Shown here: one piece after another, positions 51,874 through 63,689 of the stretch | How the letters are laid out: each line of letters begins with the position of its first letter | How positions within the stretch are numbered: position 1 is the stretch's first letter | Source of the DNA: Pseudorasbora parva | Lineage: Eukaryota > Chordata > Actinopteri > Cypriniformes > Gobionidae | NCBI RefSeq assembly: GCF_024679245.1 | Contig: NC_090188.1 | Span: 33,694,124 to 33,758,123, forward strand | Direction of reading: 5' to 3' | Length of the DNA: 64,000 nt | Notes under the pieces: model-generated | Database searches by the model: none | Told to the model about the DNA's origin: nothing | Seen by the model: only the letters and a program-made list of their open reading frames with translations | Position numbers and translations under genes: made by a program

Positions 51874-53764
51874 GTGACTAGCCTATATGCTGGAGCAACA
51901 AATAACCTGGTGAGTGAACGGCTGAACGCGACTGAGCATAAACACAGAGAATAAAATAAGTTTGGCGCTTTTATTTCCAGCATGCACTCATTCATGGCTG
52001 TTGTATTTCATTCATGTGAAGTTACGTGTAGTTATGTGTAGTCTATTGTGACATGACGGATTACCTGACTGACTCCGTGAGTTCTTCTCTAGCGCCAAGT
52101 TTAAACTACATAACTATATATCTCATACCATCTTATTTGTGCATATTTCAAATTTATTTACTGTTATGTTAAATAAAGTTGATTAATTAAGGGATGCCGG
52201 TTATTTTACCTTTGAACACCGTTGTTGAATCATCTCCTCTTGTCCTTTAATGGCGCGCATATATGCAATTCTCAAAAAGTCCACAAGATGGCGCCATTTA
52301 TCAGTGACTCCGATATTACAAAACTGATACCCGATTATGGGAAAATGCTTAAATATCGGGAATCCGATATATCGGTTGATTCCTAATCAAAAATACATTT
52401 AGATTCAAAAATAACAAACTACAACTTAATTCAGCATTGTCTTCTCTTCCTGGTCTGTTGTCAATCCACATTAACAGCTCTGCAGTGACGCTACTGACGT
52501 GCTATCTTGTGCACCTGTGTATTTAGGTTCAAATAAATAAATAAACCACGACACTAAAATGTTTAGTGAAATTAGGAAATATTAAGAGATCGTCAATTTA
52601 GTTGCATTTTACATATATTTTGTTCTCATGTCACAACACAAGTAATAATATCAAGCCAAGGTTTACTGAGTTTTACACATTTCTTTTGTAGTGTGGTTTT
52701 TGGTGAAATGTACTAAAATAGTTATCATCACCTTTGTACATTAGCTCACTTTTCTCAACGCTTTTTCCTGATGATTTATAGAACAATTACTCAGTCGCCC
52801 TCTGTCGTTTCAAAGAATAGCACAACGGCGAGCGCGTCAAGTATTAAAGCCTCGTCCGTTTGGGGAGGAGCGCACGCAGTCAGCGGAGGCTCGCGCTGAG
52901 GAGCCAGGTAAAAGTATAAACAGGGCTTAACACGTCATCAGCGTCACGGCAGAGTTGTGAACACGGATTGAAAACGGACTTGGAAGAGAAGACAATGCTG
53001 AAAATGTATTATTATTTTTGGATCAAAATGTATCTTTGATGCTTCAAAAAACTCTTAACTAACCCACTGATGTCACATGGACTACTTTGATCATTTTTAC
53101 CTTTCTGGACATGGACAGTATACCGTATAAAACTTATATTTTCAATGGGGGGACAGAAATTTCTTGGACTAAATATAAAATATATTAATCTGTGCCTGAA
53201 GATGAACGGAGGTCTTACTGGTGTGGAACGACATTAGGGTGAGTCATTAAAGACATAATTAAAATTTTTGGGTGAACTAACCCTTTAATTTTATAAAGCG
53301 ACAAGAACGCTGTGTGCAAAAACAACAACTTCATCCAAGAATTTAGTTTTAGGCTGTGCCAGTCTACCAAGGTGCAGCTCCCGCACATGCGTTGTGGTGC
53401 TCATTTGAACAGCTTTGCTGCACTGTTGCGTAAACTGGCACAAGCTAAAACGAAATTATTGAATAAAGTTATTTTTGTTTGTTTTTCTGTACAAAAACAT
53501 TCTTGTGGCTTCATAAAATTAAGGTTGAACCTGTGGTGTCACATGGGCTATTTTAACAATGTTTTTACTATCTGTCTGTGCCTGAAAGTGTTAATGAAAC
53601 AGCTGTCTATGGGGAGGTCAGAACGTTCTCGGATTGAATCAAAAATATACAATAAAAAAAACATCAAGAACGAAGGTCTTGTGGATTTGGAAAGACATGA
53701 GTGTGAGTAAATAATGACGCATAATGAATAATTAAGTTTTTGGGTGAGCTATCCCTTTAAGAGC

Positions 53765-55000
53765 CTGTGACTGGTCACCATTTCTTTAACCTTTTCCTCA
53801 TTTGTTTTTGATGGGCATTGTGGCAGATTAGTTTTTATAAGGACAATTTTAAATAGTACATGTAGTTCCCATGTATATTAAGAAGTGATGTGTATTATTA
53901 AATTACTAGTTCATATATTTACTTTTGCCCTGTTATGTGACACAGAATCAACTGTCATGTTTTAAATGATTTCAGTTGTTAATAAGGTTAATCAATGTGT
54001 GTCGTTGCCATAAACCAATCCAAGTCTTTGTCTCTCTCTGTACGGATCTGCAAATAACTTCCTTACTTTTTTTTACTGAATTTTTTTTTTCTCTTCTCCT
54101 CTTAAAAAAAAAAAAAACTCACTTCCGCCCCTTAATGTTGTCCAACAGCCAGGCCACTCATCTGGACCCCATGAGAATAGGCGTGTCGAACTGAGAAAAT
54201 TGCAGAGGATATTTTCTGGTTTTAATATGGGGCTGCTTAACAGTCGTAGTCTAACTTTATCTGTCCAGTTTTTCTTTTTAGCGCTTATATATTTACAGCT
54301 ATATCTTCATATCTTCATAGCTTTCTGCTATAAATTGTATGATTTATTAAATTTCTATTGTCATGTCTGTAGTTTAACACCCTTTCCCTCCCTTTCTCAA
54401 TCTTGCTTGCTCTTCCCATGCATTAAAGTTATCCATGTATTATGATATGTTTCAAAATAGCATTCGGATATATAATCAATACACAGTGACTGTCACATCC
54501 TTGCTGACTGGAGCTGTAGCATCTCCTTTGATATTTGATGATCAGAAAAGAGTCCAGCTAATGAGGACACAGGGTAGGGGGTAGATGAGCTGCCGGGCTC
54601 ATAACACTCATTGGCACTTCATCCATGCACTTACACCACCAAATTGAAGTGCCTTTATGCAGGAGAGCTACACGAGAGGAGTTTCATATCCTAAACTGCT
54701 GGTCTGATAGTGACATATGCTTGATCTCTGGTCTTGTTAATTTTAGGGAACTCTCTTGCTTTTCTGTATTTTCTAATTTGTGACAGCTCGATCAGAATAG
54801 TTTCTGAGGGAAAACAGACGGTCCTTATTTGACTGTCTAATTGGGAGTCTGGAGGAGAGGCTCCTGAAGAGAACTTCAGAAAGGCATGCACAGTCACAGA
54901 AGAGTGAGGGTTATCACTCTTCTGGTTGTACATGATCTTCACAATCATTTATTAGCAGAAAGAGGGGTGCAACATTTGTTTTGCCTATTTGCTAGTGATG
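53765..55000. other. Unannotated intergenic stretch
   Basis: No gene recognised. Short T and A runs (54067-54116). ORFs at 53976-54194, 54200-54445 and 54691-54948 have no domain. Confidence 0.5.
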
Positions 55001-55005
55001 TGTTC

Positions 55006-56298
55006 TTAAAGGGGTCATGAAATGAGAAACTAGTTATTTTGACAGAGTTGTACCATACAAATATCCTGTAAGTTTCATAACTTAACTTCCTTGATAGTCC
55101 AAAAACACCCAAATGACTCATTTTGGATTGCCACAGTATGACGTAATAATGCAACAAAGTCTCTGTAGAAGAAAATTTGCGTCTACTTTTACATCATTGC
55201 TTGTTTAGCCCCGCCCACCGATTTGTGCATGTCATGTGGTAGTAAATAAAAAAGAGAGAGCACAGGATTACTCCAGCATCAAAACCATAGCGCTGCCTCT
55301 GAGGATAACAGGATGTGTTGCTGTGCCGAATTGTGGAAAAACCTTTACCGCGTACGAGCAAAGGCGTCATTAACAAGTTGTGTGCGCATGTGTGATTCTT
55401 TTTTTTTAGCTCCGCCCACTGCATACCTTCACAAGTTTGACTATTTTCAGAAAGATTCGGTAGAGACTCAGAATATCTGTCTTTTATAAATATGATAAAA
55501 CTAAAGAGTTATGAAGGATACAATACTACTCTATAGGTACCGTATTTTCCGGACTATAAGTCGCACTTTTTTTCATAGTTTGGCTGGTCCTGCGACTTAT
55601 AGTCAGGTGCGACTTATATATCAAATTTAATTCATACTGACTGACAAGAATAAACATATAGCCGCGAGAATGCGCTCTATGCTGCTCCTGTAGCCTAATA
55701 TTTACTTATACACAACAACTTAGAAAGACTGAACACAAACAAAATGCTCCCATAAAGAAAATCTTATTCTGCAAAATACAAACAGCATGTAGTAAAACAT
55801 GCAGCGGAGAACGAGTCTCACAGCGTTCGTCTCGCGCGGCAGAGCCTCTCCCGGCAGAGAGTTCAATTCTCTGTGGACTCGTTCCTTCAGCTCTGGCCAT
55901 CTTGCTTACAGTCCGCAAGTAGATTTCTTTTTCTTCTTCATCACAATTAAAGTAACCTCTGCTTTTCGCCAGTCCCTTACAAGTTTCTCACTCACTTCAA
56001 ACTTTCTTTCTTCTGCTCGGGTTATGCAGTGAAGCGGGCACGAGCGAGTGCACGCGAGCAGGTGGTCGCATGCGCGCGCGGGTGCTCGCGTGCTCGCATG
56101 CGCGCGGCTCCAGCTCTGCCCTAATGCGACTTATAGTCCAGTGCGACTTATATATGTTTTTTTCCGCGTCATGACGCATTTTTTGACTGATGCGACTTAT
56201 ACTCCGGAGCGACTTATAGTCCGGAAAATACGGTACTCAAATTTGACATGAGATTGGAAGAAACTGTGCGTTATGTGTGTGTGTTATGGCCCCTTTAA
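55006..56298. mobile_element. TTAA-flanked element interrupted by a mariner-like element
   Basis: TTAA at 55006-55009 and 56295-56298. Ends AGGGGTCATGAAATGAG and GTTATGGCCCCTT. Its right portion matches 39325-39439 across the insertion point: 'actactctataggtac' then 'tactcaa.attgacatgagattg'. The left end resembles the 8784/33287 family. Confidence 0.83.
55540..56233. mobile_element. Inserted element with CCGTATTTTCCGGACTATAA ends
   Basis: The inverted ends CCGTATTTTCCGGACTATAA and TTATAGTCCGGAAAATACGG are perfect. TA at 55538-55539 and 56234-56235 would be a mariner-type duplication (a GTAC duplication is equally compatible). Subterminal CGACTTATA words recur several times at both ends. About 694 bp. 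The short ORFs have no recognised domain. Confidence 0.85.
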
Positions 56299-56449
56299 AT
56301 AGAGATGTTTAGATAAAGGGGTTTGAGTGATTTACTTATCAGTATCTAGCCTGACAAAAATTTATTTATTCAATGTTATCCACATTATATTTAAGCTGCA
56401 AAAGCATTGTGAACTTTTTTTTGGTTATAACTTTTAACAGAGTCTTTTC

Positions 56450-56830
56450 ACACCAAGTGCAAATAGCAGTTGCCAACAATGCACACTTTTTGCACTAGCT
56501 CCGCCTAACAATGCCTGGGCAAAACAAGATTTTAAAAAAAGTTTCTATTCACGCCAAGTACAAATAGCGTGCTTTGTTGGCAAGTGCTATTCGCACGAGC
56601 TCCGCCTAACAATGCCTGGCTGTTCCAAACAACATTTAATTTTTTTTTTAAAAGCCCGTAGTTCAACATCCTCAGTGGTGCAATCAGTAAAGCGTATGGA
56701 TAATAGATCACTGTTTTGTCGCAATCAAGGTTTCGAATCTGCCTTTTGCAAAGCTGGCTCTTCTTTTTTCTTTCTCATTGCAAATCACATCGGAACGGCA
56801 TTTATTTTCAATAAGAAAATGTTCTAAATG
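56450..56830. repeat. Repeat with tandem 'CAAATAGC' units and a tRNA-like stretch, copy 1
   Basis: Two diverged tandem units (about 56450-56545 and 56547-56635) share CTCCGCCTAACAATGCCTGG and the 'caccaagtgcaaatag'/'cgccaagtacaaatag' blocks. Then 56663-56740 carries 'agtggtgcaatcagtaaagcg' and 'ggtttcgaatc', which recall tRNA A and B boxes. The tail 'tcacatcggaacggcattta' is shared with 57960-58290. A tRNA-derived SINE is possible. Confidence 0.45.
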
Positions 56831-56923
56831 TGGAAATAAAGTGCCAAACAAAACATTTAATAATCATAAAAGCATTTATTGGGTGGGATTAGGGATAGTG
56901 TAATGAGGGCTTTTATTGTCCCT

Positions 56924-57471
<548 letters not shown>

Positions 57472-57500
57472 GGCAGCATTCCATTTAATACCAAATTTAT

Positions 57501-57725
57501 TATTGCTTTCCAGCATTTCAGTAATAAAAGTCTTTGAGATCTTTTGAGATTGCATGCAAATTACATCGAAGCGCAAGCTTACTGTGCTCTGCAGTGGTCA
57601 AAAAGGATATAAACAGTGAATTTTAAAGTGATGAAGTATTCTTGAAAACTTTGGAAGTGCGTGGAAGGCAATTCAATTACCACACAACCTTGGTGTTTGT
57701 CTAAAAACAGTAGGTAATTTGGCAG
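57501..57725 (+). repeat. Left arm of a large inverted repeat
   Basis: About 225 bases beginning TATTGCTTTCCAGCATTTCA and ending with 'aaaaacagtaggtaatttggcag'. They recur in inverse orientation at 61607-61830 with few mismatches. Confidence 0.9.
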
Positions 57726-57959
57726 TAGGTCAGTAGGTAAAATGACAAAAAAACACTAGTTAAAAATGACAGTAGGTCATTTAAAACCATAATTCACACT
57801 GTTATTATTGCATCCTGTTAATGTAAAACCACACTGAGGTGCATATAGTATGTATTTGTCAAAATAAATGATATATTATGTGTAATTACTATTTATATGG
57901 CAAAGAACTGCTACTTTTATATGGTGTAAATAGAATATACGTTTTACTATTTTCACTTG

Positions 57960-58290
57960 GTAAATATAAACTACAGCTATTTACACTGTGAAATTATCAT
58001 TTTAAATAGAATCTAGTTGCTATTAACACTTGGTGTAAATAGCATGTATTGCTATTTGCATTTAGTGTAAATGGCAACTAGATTCTATTTACACTTATTG
58101 CAAATAGCCGCTACCTTACCGAAAATTAACTCATTTCAACTGCACCATCTTCATTGCTGCAGTGAAGCATAAGGCTGAAGGATCTAGGTTTTGACGCAAT
58201 CGAGAGGGTTCACTCTTCTCCCTTTTCCCATCACATATCACATTGGAAAGGCATTTACTTCGTGAAAAAAATGAAAGCGGTGGTTGCATG
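57960..58290. repeat. Repeat related to 56450-56830, copy 2
   Basis: Contains a small palindrome (TAGAATCTAGTTGCTATT and ATGGCAACTAGATTCTAT), 'tgcaaatagc' words, and a tail 'tcacattggaaaggcattta' parallel to copy 1. Confidence 0.55.
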
Positions 58291-58299
58291 CGATTTCAC

Positions 58300-60930
58300 T
58301 TTTTTAAACTTTAGTTAGTGTGTAATGCTGTTGCTTGAGCATAAACAGTATCTGCAAAGTTACAGCGACGCAAGTTTAATGCAAACGGAGACAATGTCTT
58401 TTAAAGTTATGGCAGTTAATTGCCTACAAAAAACGGCCGGTTTGGACTACAACGAGCTTCTTCTCGGGTTGGTGACATATCATAAACCCTTGCTATTAAC
58501 AGAAACACTGTCCCCACGAACACGCAACAAAGTGGACGAGGCTACGTAAACGTTGCAGTCATTACGTTGCTAGTGTTGCAGACATGCCATTGAAACAATG
58601 TTATTTTCACCCCCAGTTAAAGACTTCGTATTCAGCCCTTCTCGGGACACTGGACTTTGCGAGCAATGGTTAAAATTAAATGTGTAGTGTCTGTGTGTTT
58701 TGGTTGCATCAAGATCAACGCAGTTTGGCTACGCTAGGCAGTTAACTAACTTGTTTCATACTTCTCCAACAAACTGCTACAAACACTGAACTTGTATGTA
58801 ATCACACCCGCAAACATTGTTTATTTTTTTATTTTTGACATTTCTGTTATTTGAGTATTCAGATACAGTAAAACTTTAAACAGAATATGAAAAGATAACT
58901 AACAGCAGTGACAGTACAAAAATACTTGAAATGCAAAAATATTTACCATTCATTAAAGTCCATTAAAAGCCTTGCATGCAGAGGTTCTGCTTAACCTTCA
59001 TCCCTGCTATCTGGGTCTGATTCGGGCTCAAATTGGTATGGCCATATTGACACCATTATTTACACCGCAGATGTGACTTTGGCCCGTGATGGTTAGGGGC
59101 GTGGCGTTTTCGGACAAGCTGTGTTTGGCACTTCAGCCATTAAACTACATTTAGCCATCTGACCAATCTAAGACCATTGTGTTTTTCGGAGGGATGGGCT
59201 TCATAGAATCAGGAAGCAAACTAGCCGTTCAAAGAACAGTTAAGACAGCGGTGTGGAATAAAGGTAAAGTATAAGAAATATAGCGTTTAAAAAATATATA
59301 TATATTAAGACATGTTATACTGCGCCCCATAAACACAACCAAGCCTAGAAAAAAAACACGGAACCACCCCTTTAATGACAACCTGCAACATGCTACTACA
59401 TCTACAACATCTCTTCAAAATGCTTGGAAATTAAATTAAATTGAATTTGAAATAGAATTTTAACATTCGCTAGATGATTGACATTGAGGTTTTAAACTTT
59501 GACAAGATGCACGTACTCCGACAGAGCTGTCCGTTTAAGATGCGATTATGACAGTTTTATTTACCCAAAGCTCACCTACTCTTCTGCTTAACACTAAAAA
59601 CTAAAGTATGTACTTTTTCTGTATAAAATGTGAATAGTTCTGATGACAGTTGCTGTTCCCTCCTTTGCTTTTGTTGTTGGTTTGATCTTGCTGTAATCAT
59701 AAATAAAAACTTTTCGTTATCAGTAAGAAATTATTTTATTTAAATGACATGACACTGCAAATGAGAATGTATAACTACTTTTTCACTTTATTGAAAAGGA
59801 TGAACAATGAATAGACTATGAGAGAGTGCGACAAACAATGGTACATATCATAACTCCGTTTACGCAAAACACCGCAAGTTATCCAGTCAGCTATCACTGT
59901 GGTAACTCAGTACTTCAACTTTATTTGCCACAACCAAGACCATGTAATGTGCAAAATGTTTCAACTATGTAATGAGATTATTCAACATCAGAAGTTTTCC
60001 ACTCTTGTAATGGCGGGGACAATTCAATTATTTAATATGCATAACTGTTAACCGTTTACATTTACTTTAAAGTCTTGAATGCGGCATGTCTATTAAAATT
60101 GACTGTTTCAAAAAAAAAAGGTCAAAAGCAGGATAGAAAATAGCTTATTACTTCTAAATTAGGATGTTTTTTTTATTGTAAAAAATATAAGTGGACCTCA
60201 GAGAACAAAATACATTTTAAATTAAAGCAGTAGCATATAACGTGAAACTGCTTCTTTTTTTTACTGAAACTGCATATTCAAACTAGCATTTATTTGCTTT
60301 CCTTGTATGGAAACCAAAAGATTGGGCATACTGAAGCACCTTTGTTTCATGGAATGGGAAAAAAATAATGACATGAGGGTGAGTAAATGTTTAATTTTTG
60401 CATGAACTATCCCTTTAAGGTTTACAGACACTACCTGCCAGAGCTGTTTGTTTTTGTGAAAGTGATTTGCATAGTCAAGGAAAAAATTATGCCAACTCTT
60501 GTGGAAAAACAGCAAAGCCGATGCATCTGATATTGCAGTACATCAGAGATGTATCTGGAGGCTGAAAGGGCAGAGCGTGTGAAATAAAAGTTGATGTCTC
60601 ATCACGTCATATTTGGAATGATATGTGAACATTACTCTGCAGGTGCAATGTTATTCTTTTGGCTAGCGATCAGCAACAGTAAATCTGAAATGGTTGATTT
60701 AATTTGTTTTTGCCAGATATCAACTTCACAGCACATGAACACTTAATACCTTTAATTGTTGCTACAGTGAATCTGGATTGTTGGAATTGCTTAGAGCATT
60801 GATGTTTGTAGCTCTAGATCATTTGATTGGTTCAGTCCAAAGCCGTATCTCAGTGTGTAAGAGTTTTTTTCAGTCTTCTATAACATTCCCCGACATCCCA
60901 CTGCTCTTCACTGATGTATTTTCAGTCATT
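58300..60930. other. Unannotated stretch inside the large inverted repeat
   Basis: Contains the right end of a TTAA element (GGAACCACCCCTTTAA, TTAA 59372-59375) and the right end of a GGGATAG-family MITE (ATGAACTATCCCTTTAA at about 60402-60418). Near 60935 is the left end of another TTAA element (TTTAAAGGGGACCTATTTTA). No gene recognised; ORF 58325-58549 has no domain. Confidence 0.5.
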
Positions 60931-61087
60931 TAAAGGGGACCTATTTTACTCCATTTTGACAAGATGTAAGGTATAACTTAACTGGTGTCCCCAGTATGTG
61001 TCTGTGACGTTTCACCTTAAAATATCCCACAGATAATGTATTATAGCATGTCAAATGTGCATCTATTTTTGCAGGGTATTCTCACAA

Positions 61088-61379
61088 AAATGCGTATAAA
61101 TAGTACGAGTGTGCAATGTCGTGGAATGTATAAGCCAAAACTCATTTTGGCGTGTCTATGGCACGCGGTTTTTCACGTGCATATGAGACGCATTTTATGG
61201 CGTATTATACATACGAACCCCCCACCCCACCACCCTAAACCTACCCAAGCGCGTGTCATATATACGCCATAAAGAGCGTATCATATGCACGCGAAAAACA
61301 GCGTATCATATGGACGCCAAAATGAGTTTTGGCGTATACATTCCACGACATTGCACACTCGTACTATTTATACGCATTT
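61088..61379. mobile_element. 292-bp palindromic foldback element
   Basis: Left arm 61088-61154 and right arm 61312-61379 are close inverse copies (AATGCGTATAAATAGTACGA against TCGTACTATTTATACGCATT; 'tgcaatgtcgtggaatgtat' against its inverse). The middle holds repeated GCGTATCATATGCACGCG-type units and an ACCCCCCACCCCACCACCCT block. It interrupts a TTAA element starting near 60935. A diverged copy is at 28276-28502. Confidence 0.85.
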
Positions 61380-61483
61380 ATGTGTGATCGGGTTGATTTT
61401 GGGGGGTAAACCAGGGTAAAGCGCTATTCAGATGGTAATTGTTTTCCGTGGAGTCTTAATGTATTTCATTTGTATCATTGTCT

Positions 61484-61525
<42 letters not shown>
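61484..61525. repeat. Poly-T tract
   Basis: About 42 consecutive T residues followed by an AT-rich ATT run. Confidence 0.95.
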
Positions 61526-61532
<7 letters not shown>

Positions 61533-61606
61533 TTATTATTATTATTATTCTTGATGCTGTTGTAATCCAGAATGTCTGTGTTTTTCTTCCACTACCTACT
61601 AGTCTC

Positions 61607-61830
61607 CTGCCAAATTACCTACTGTTTTTAGACAAACACCAAGGTCGTGTGGTAATTTAATTGCCTTCCACGCACTCCCAAAGTTTTCAAGAATACTTCA
61701 TCACTTCAAAATTCACTGTTTATATCCTTTTTGACCACTGCAGAGCACAGTAAGCTTTCGCTTCGATGTAATTTGGATGCATTTTAATGATCTCAAAGAC
61801 TTGTATTACTGAAATGCTGGAAAGCAATAT
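61607..61830 (-). repeat. Right arm of a large inverted repeat
   Basis: The inverse of 57501-57725; together they enclose about 3.9 kb. Confidence 0.9.
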
Positions 61831-61839
61831 TTCATTGCT

Positions 61840-62518
61840 ACTCAAAAAATAAAACAAAGAAAAGCACATAAACATTTGAAATGGGCAATTAGAGAAGGCA
61901 GCGATTGTTAAAATAATCAAGCAGCATTGTTTACCTCATGTAAATAAGAGGCTGTATTATTAACTTATTTACGCTCATTTCAATAAAATGTCAACCTTTA
62001 TTTTAAGCTAAAATACAAGACAGAAAACCATTTTATTTATAATGTGTGCCTATATATTTTCCTATTTTTCAACAGATTTAAATAATTGAACTATTATTAG
62101 GATAATTAAATAATTAGGAGTATTTTAATATGCATTTATTCTTATTCTACAAAGCATGTGTAATTTTATTTACAGAATACAATCATTCGACTGACCACGT
62201 GAGCAGCGTGTTCCCAGGTGTGCAGGATCACCCAACTCGCTCCACCGGCGTGAATAAATCGCCATTTGAATGCAGAATGTGAGAAACGCTTACCGTCCGA
62301 ATAGGGCTTATGTGTGCGTTCCTTTAAATGCGAATGAGCTGCTGCTCCCCGCCCTCTATCTATCAAATTTCTATCACGAATTTCTATCAAAAAGCACACT
62401 GTGTCGCTGTGAAGTACAAATTAGTAGTCAAGGGATATTAACCGCCATTGACTGACATACCAGCATGGAAAAACATAAAAGTAACCGGTACGTCTTCATT
62501 TAGGTCATTGTAACAAAG

Positions 62519-62563
<45 letters not shown>

Positions 62564-62685
62564 AAACTTGTTCACAGTAATCTTTCTCTATCTCTCTGTC
62601 TTCATGCAGGCCTCGCTAAACCCCGCTCCCTCCGCATCGGTAATTTTTTTGAGAAACAACACCATTACTTTATAACAGAAATACA
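61840..62685. other. Unannotated stretch
   Basis: A TA run at 62522-62561 and a dispersed motif at about 62235-62283 (TCCACCGGCGTGAATAAATC) shared with 6680-6727. Nothing else recognised. Confidence 0.5.
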
Positions 62686-62689
62686 TAAA

Positions 62690-63685
62690 CAAATAATGAA
62701 ATATCGATACATGTGAATATCGCGATATTATGTTTGCTGATACTGTATCGATTCTCAAAAACACTGTATCGATATTTATTTATTTACATCCAAGATTCGT
62801 GGCTTTGTGTTCGGTTTAAACCACAGACTGTATAACACCCAACCGCTAGATGGCAGTGTTATCTCAGAACGTATAACTAAAGCGGAGCCGGAGAAGCGCA
62901 AGTTAAAAGTGCGTGCATCACTAGTGTTTGCATTAGCAAACCCAGCTCTCAAGACGATAGAATTATTCGCTCCTGCAGTATACAGAGCTGAAGTGTGGAC
63001 TCATTTTGGCTTCAGCTTAAAAGAAGCCACTAAGGAAATCGACAAGAATCATTTTGTTAGCAAAATAGGACGAGTTAAAATCTAATACTCAGGAAACACA
63101 TTGAAACTAAGAGCTCGCTTAACATCCTGACGTCACCCGTGCTGCTGAGAATCGTTTCGATAGAATGTACAGCAACTTTTCCTCTCAGTAACAAAATAAA
63201 CACACTCCAAAACTGACAGCGGTGGCAGCAGAATGAAAGATCATAGCGATGTGGATATGGATGCACCAGCTCTGCAGTTCAGTACTTGAAATAGCACTTT
63301 ATACAATAGACTGCTTTATAGAAAATAGCTTAACTGTATTAAACATAAAACAAACCTTCAGTCATGAAATGAACTGCACTTTCTGTTGTTAAATAGCCAC
63401 TGCTATACTGTGAACCTTTAAAACATATACACATAAAGAATCCTGCAGTCACTTTACATTTTACTTTACTCAGATTGCACAAAATAGTGATTAGTGATAT
63501 AAATTATACTGTATTAAAATACTTTTATCTCGTGTTTTAGGCATATGGTTGTTCTTTATTTTTTTTAATTAATAAAAAAAAAAAAACACAAAAACGAAAT
63601 ATCGCAACATATTGCCTCTCTTACAATATCGCAATATATCGTATCGTAACCCATGTATCGTGATACGTATTGTATTGCCTTACAT
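62690..63685. mobile_element. Probable hAT-like element rich in TATCGATA/ATCGCAATA words
   Basis: The left edge has repeated ATCGATAC and TATCGCGATATT words. The right edge has ATATCGCAATATATCGTATC and TGTATCGTGATACG. Such subterminal arrays are known to me from vertebrate hAT elements. Ends and target duplication could not be fixed. It encloses a degenerate BED-finger-like ORF. Confidence 0.5.
62987..63085 (+). pseudogene. Degenerate BED-type zinc-finger fragment of a transposase
   Basis: Reads AEVWTHFGFSLKEATKEIDK then NHFVSKIGRVKI and a stop (63083-63085). The VW.HFGF core, 10-14 residues, DK.H.V and a following C..C are the order found at the start of BED zinc fingers of hAT transposases and ZBED proteins. 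Here the two expected cysteines of V-C-x-I-C read S and G, so zinc binding would be lost. The upstream frame from 62807 shows nothing recognisable. Assignment is by motif memory only. Confidence 0.4.
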
Positions 63686-63689
63686 GTTG

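Larger units (their letters stand above)
49536..52387. mobile_element. Nest level C: hAT-like element inserted in B
   Basis: Ends GTGTTGACCGATATTTAA and CCGATATATCGGTTGATTCC are inverted. It is flanked by CGAAAATA (49528-49535) and CAAAAATA (52388-52395), 7 of 8 identical, splitting the B word that reads 'gcatcgacaatacatttt' in the reference copy. Contains poly-T runs. No transposase ORF recognised. It is split by D. Confidence 0.78.
49299..53288. mobile_element. Nest level B: foldback TTAA element inserted in A
   Basis: Flanked by TTGA (49299-49302, decayed TTAA) and TTAA (53285-53288). It is the same family as the uninterrupted 13277-13901: AGGGTAAGTTCACCCAAAAA at the left, TTTTTGGGTGAACTAACCCT at the right, and inner arm ends GCATTGTCTTCTCTTCC (52433-52450) and GGAAGAGAAGACAATGC (52982-52999). 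Its loop (52451-52981) is longer than in the reference copy. It is itself split at 49535/52388. Confidence 0.85.
49078..53760. mobile_element. Nest level A: TTAA-flanked MITE (outermost host)
   Basis: TTAA at 49078-49081 and 53757-53760. Ends AGGGATAGTTAACCCAAAAA and TTTTTGGGTGAGCTATCCCT. A's own sequence is only about 49078-49298 and 53289-53760; the rest is inserted. Its interior words ('aaagtccatgtg', 'ggctcaaac' joined to 'ttttataaagcgacaagaacg') fit the usual uninterrupted family once the insert is removed. Confidence 0.85.

Noticed and set aside
55706..56032. ORFs inside the CCGTATTTTCCGG element
   Set aside because: No transposase motif. They arise from the repeated CGACTTATA and CG-rich blocks.
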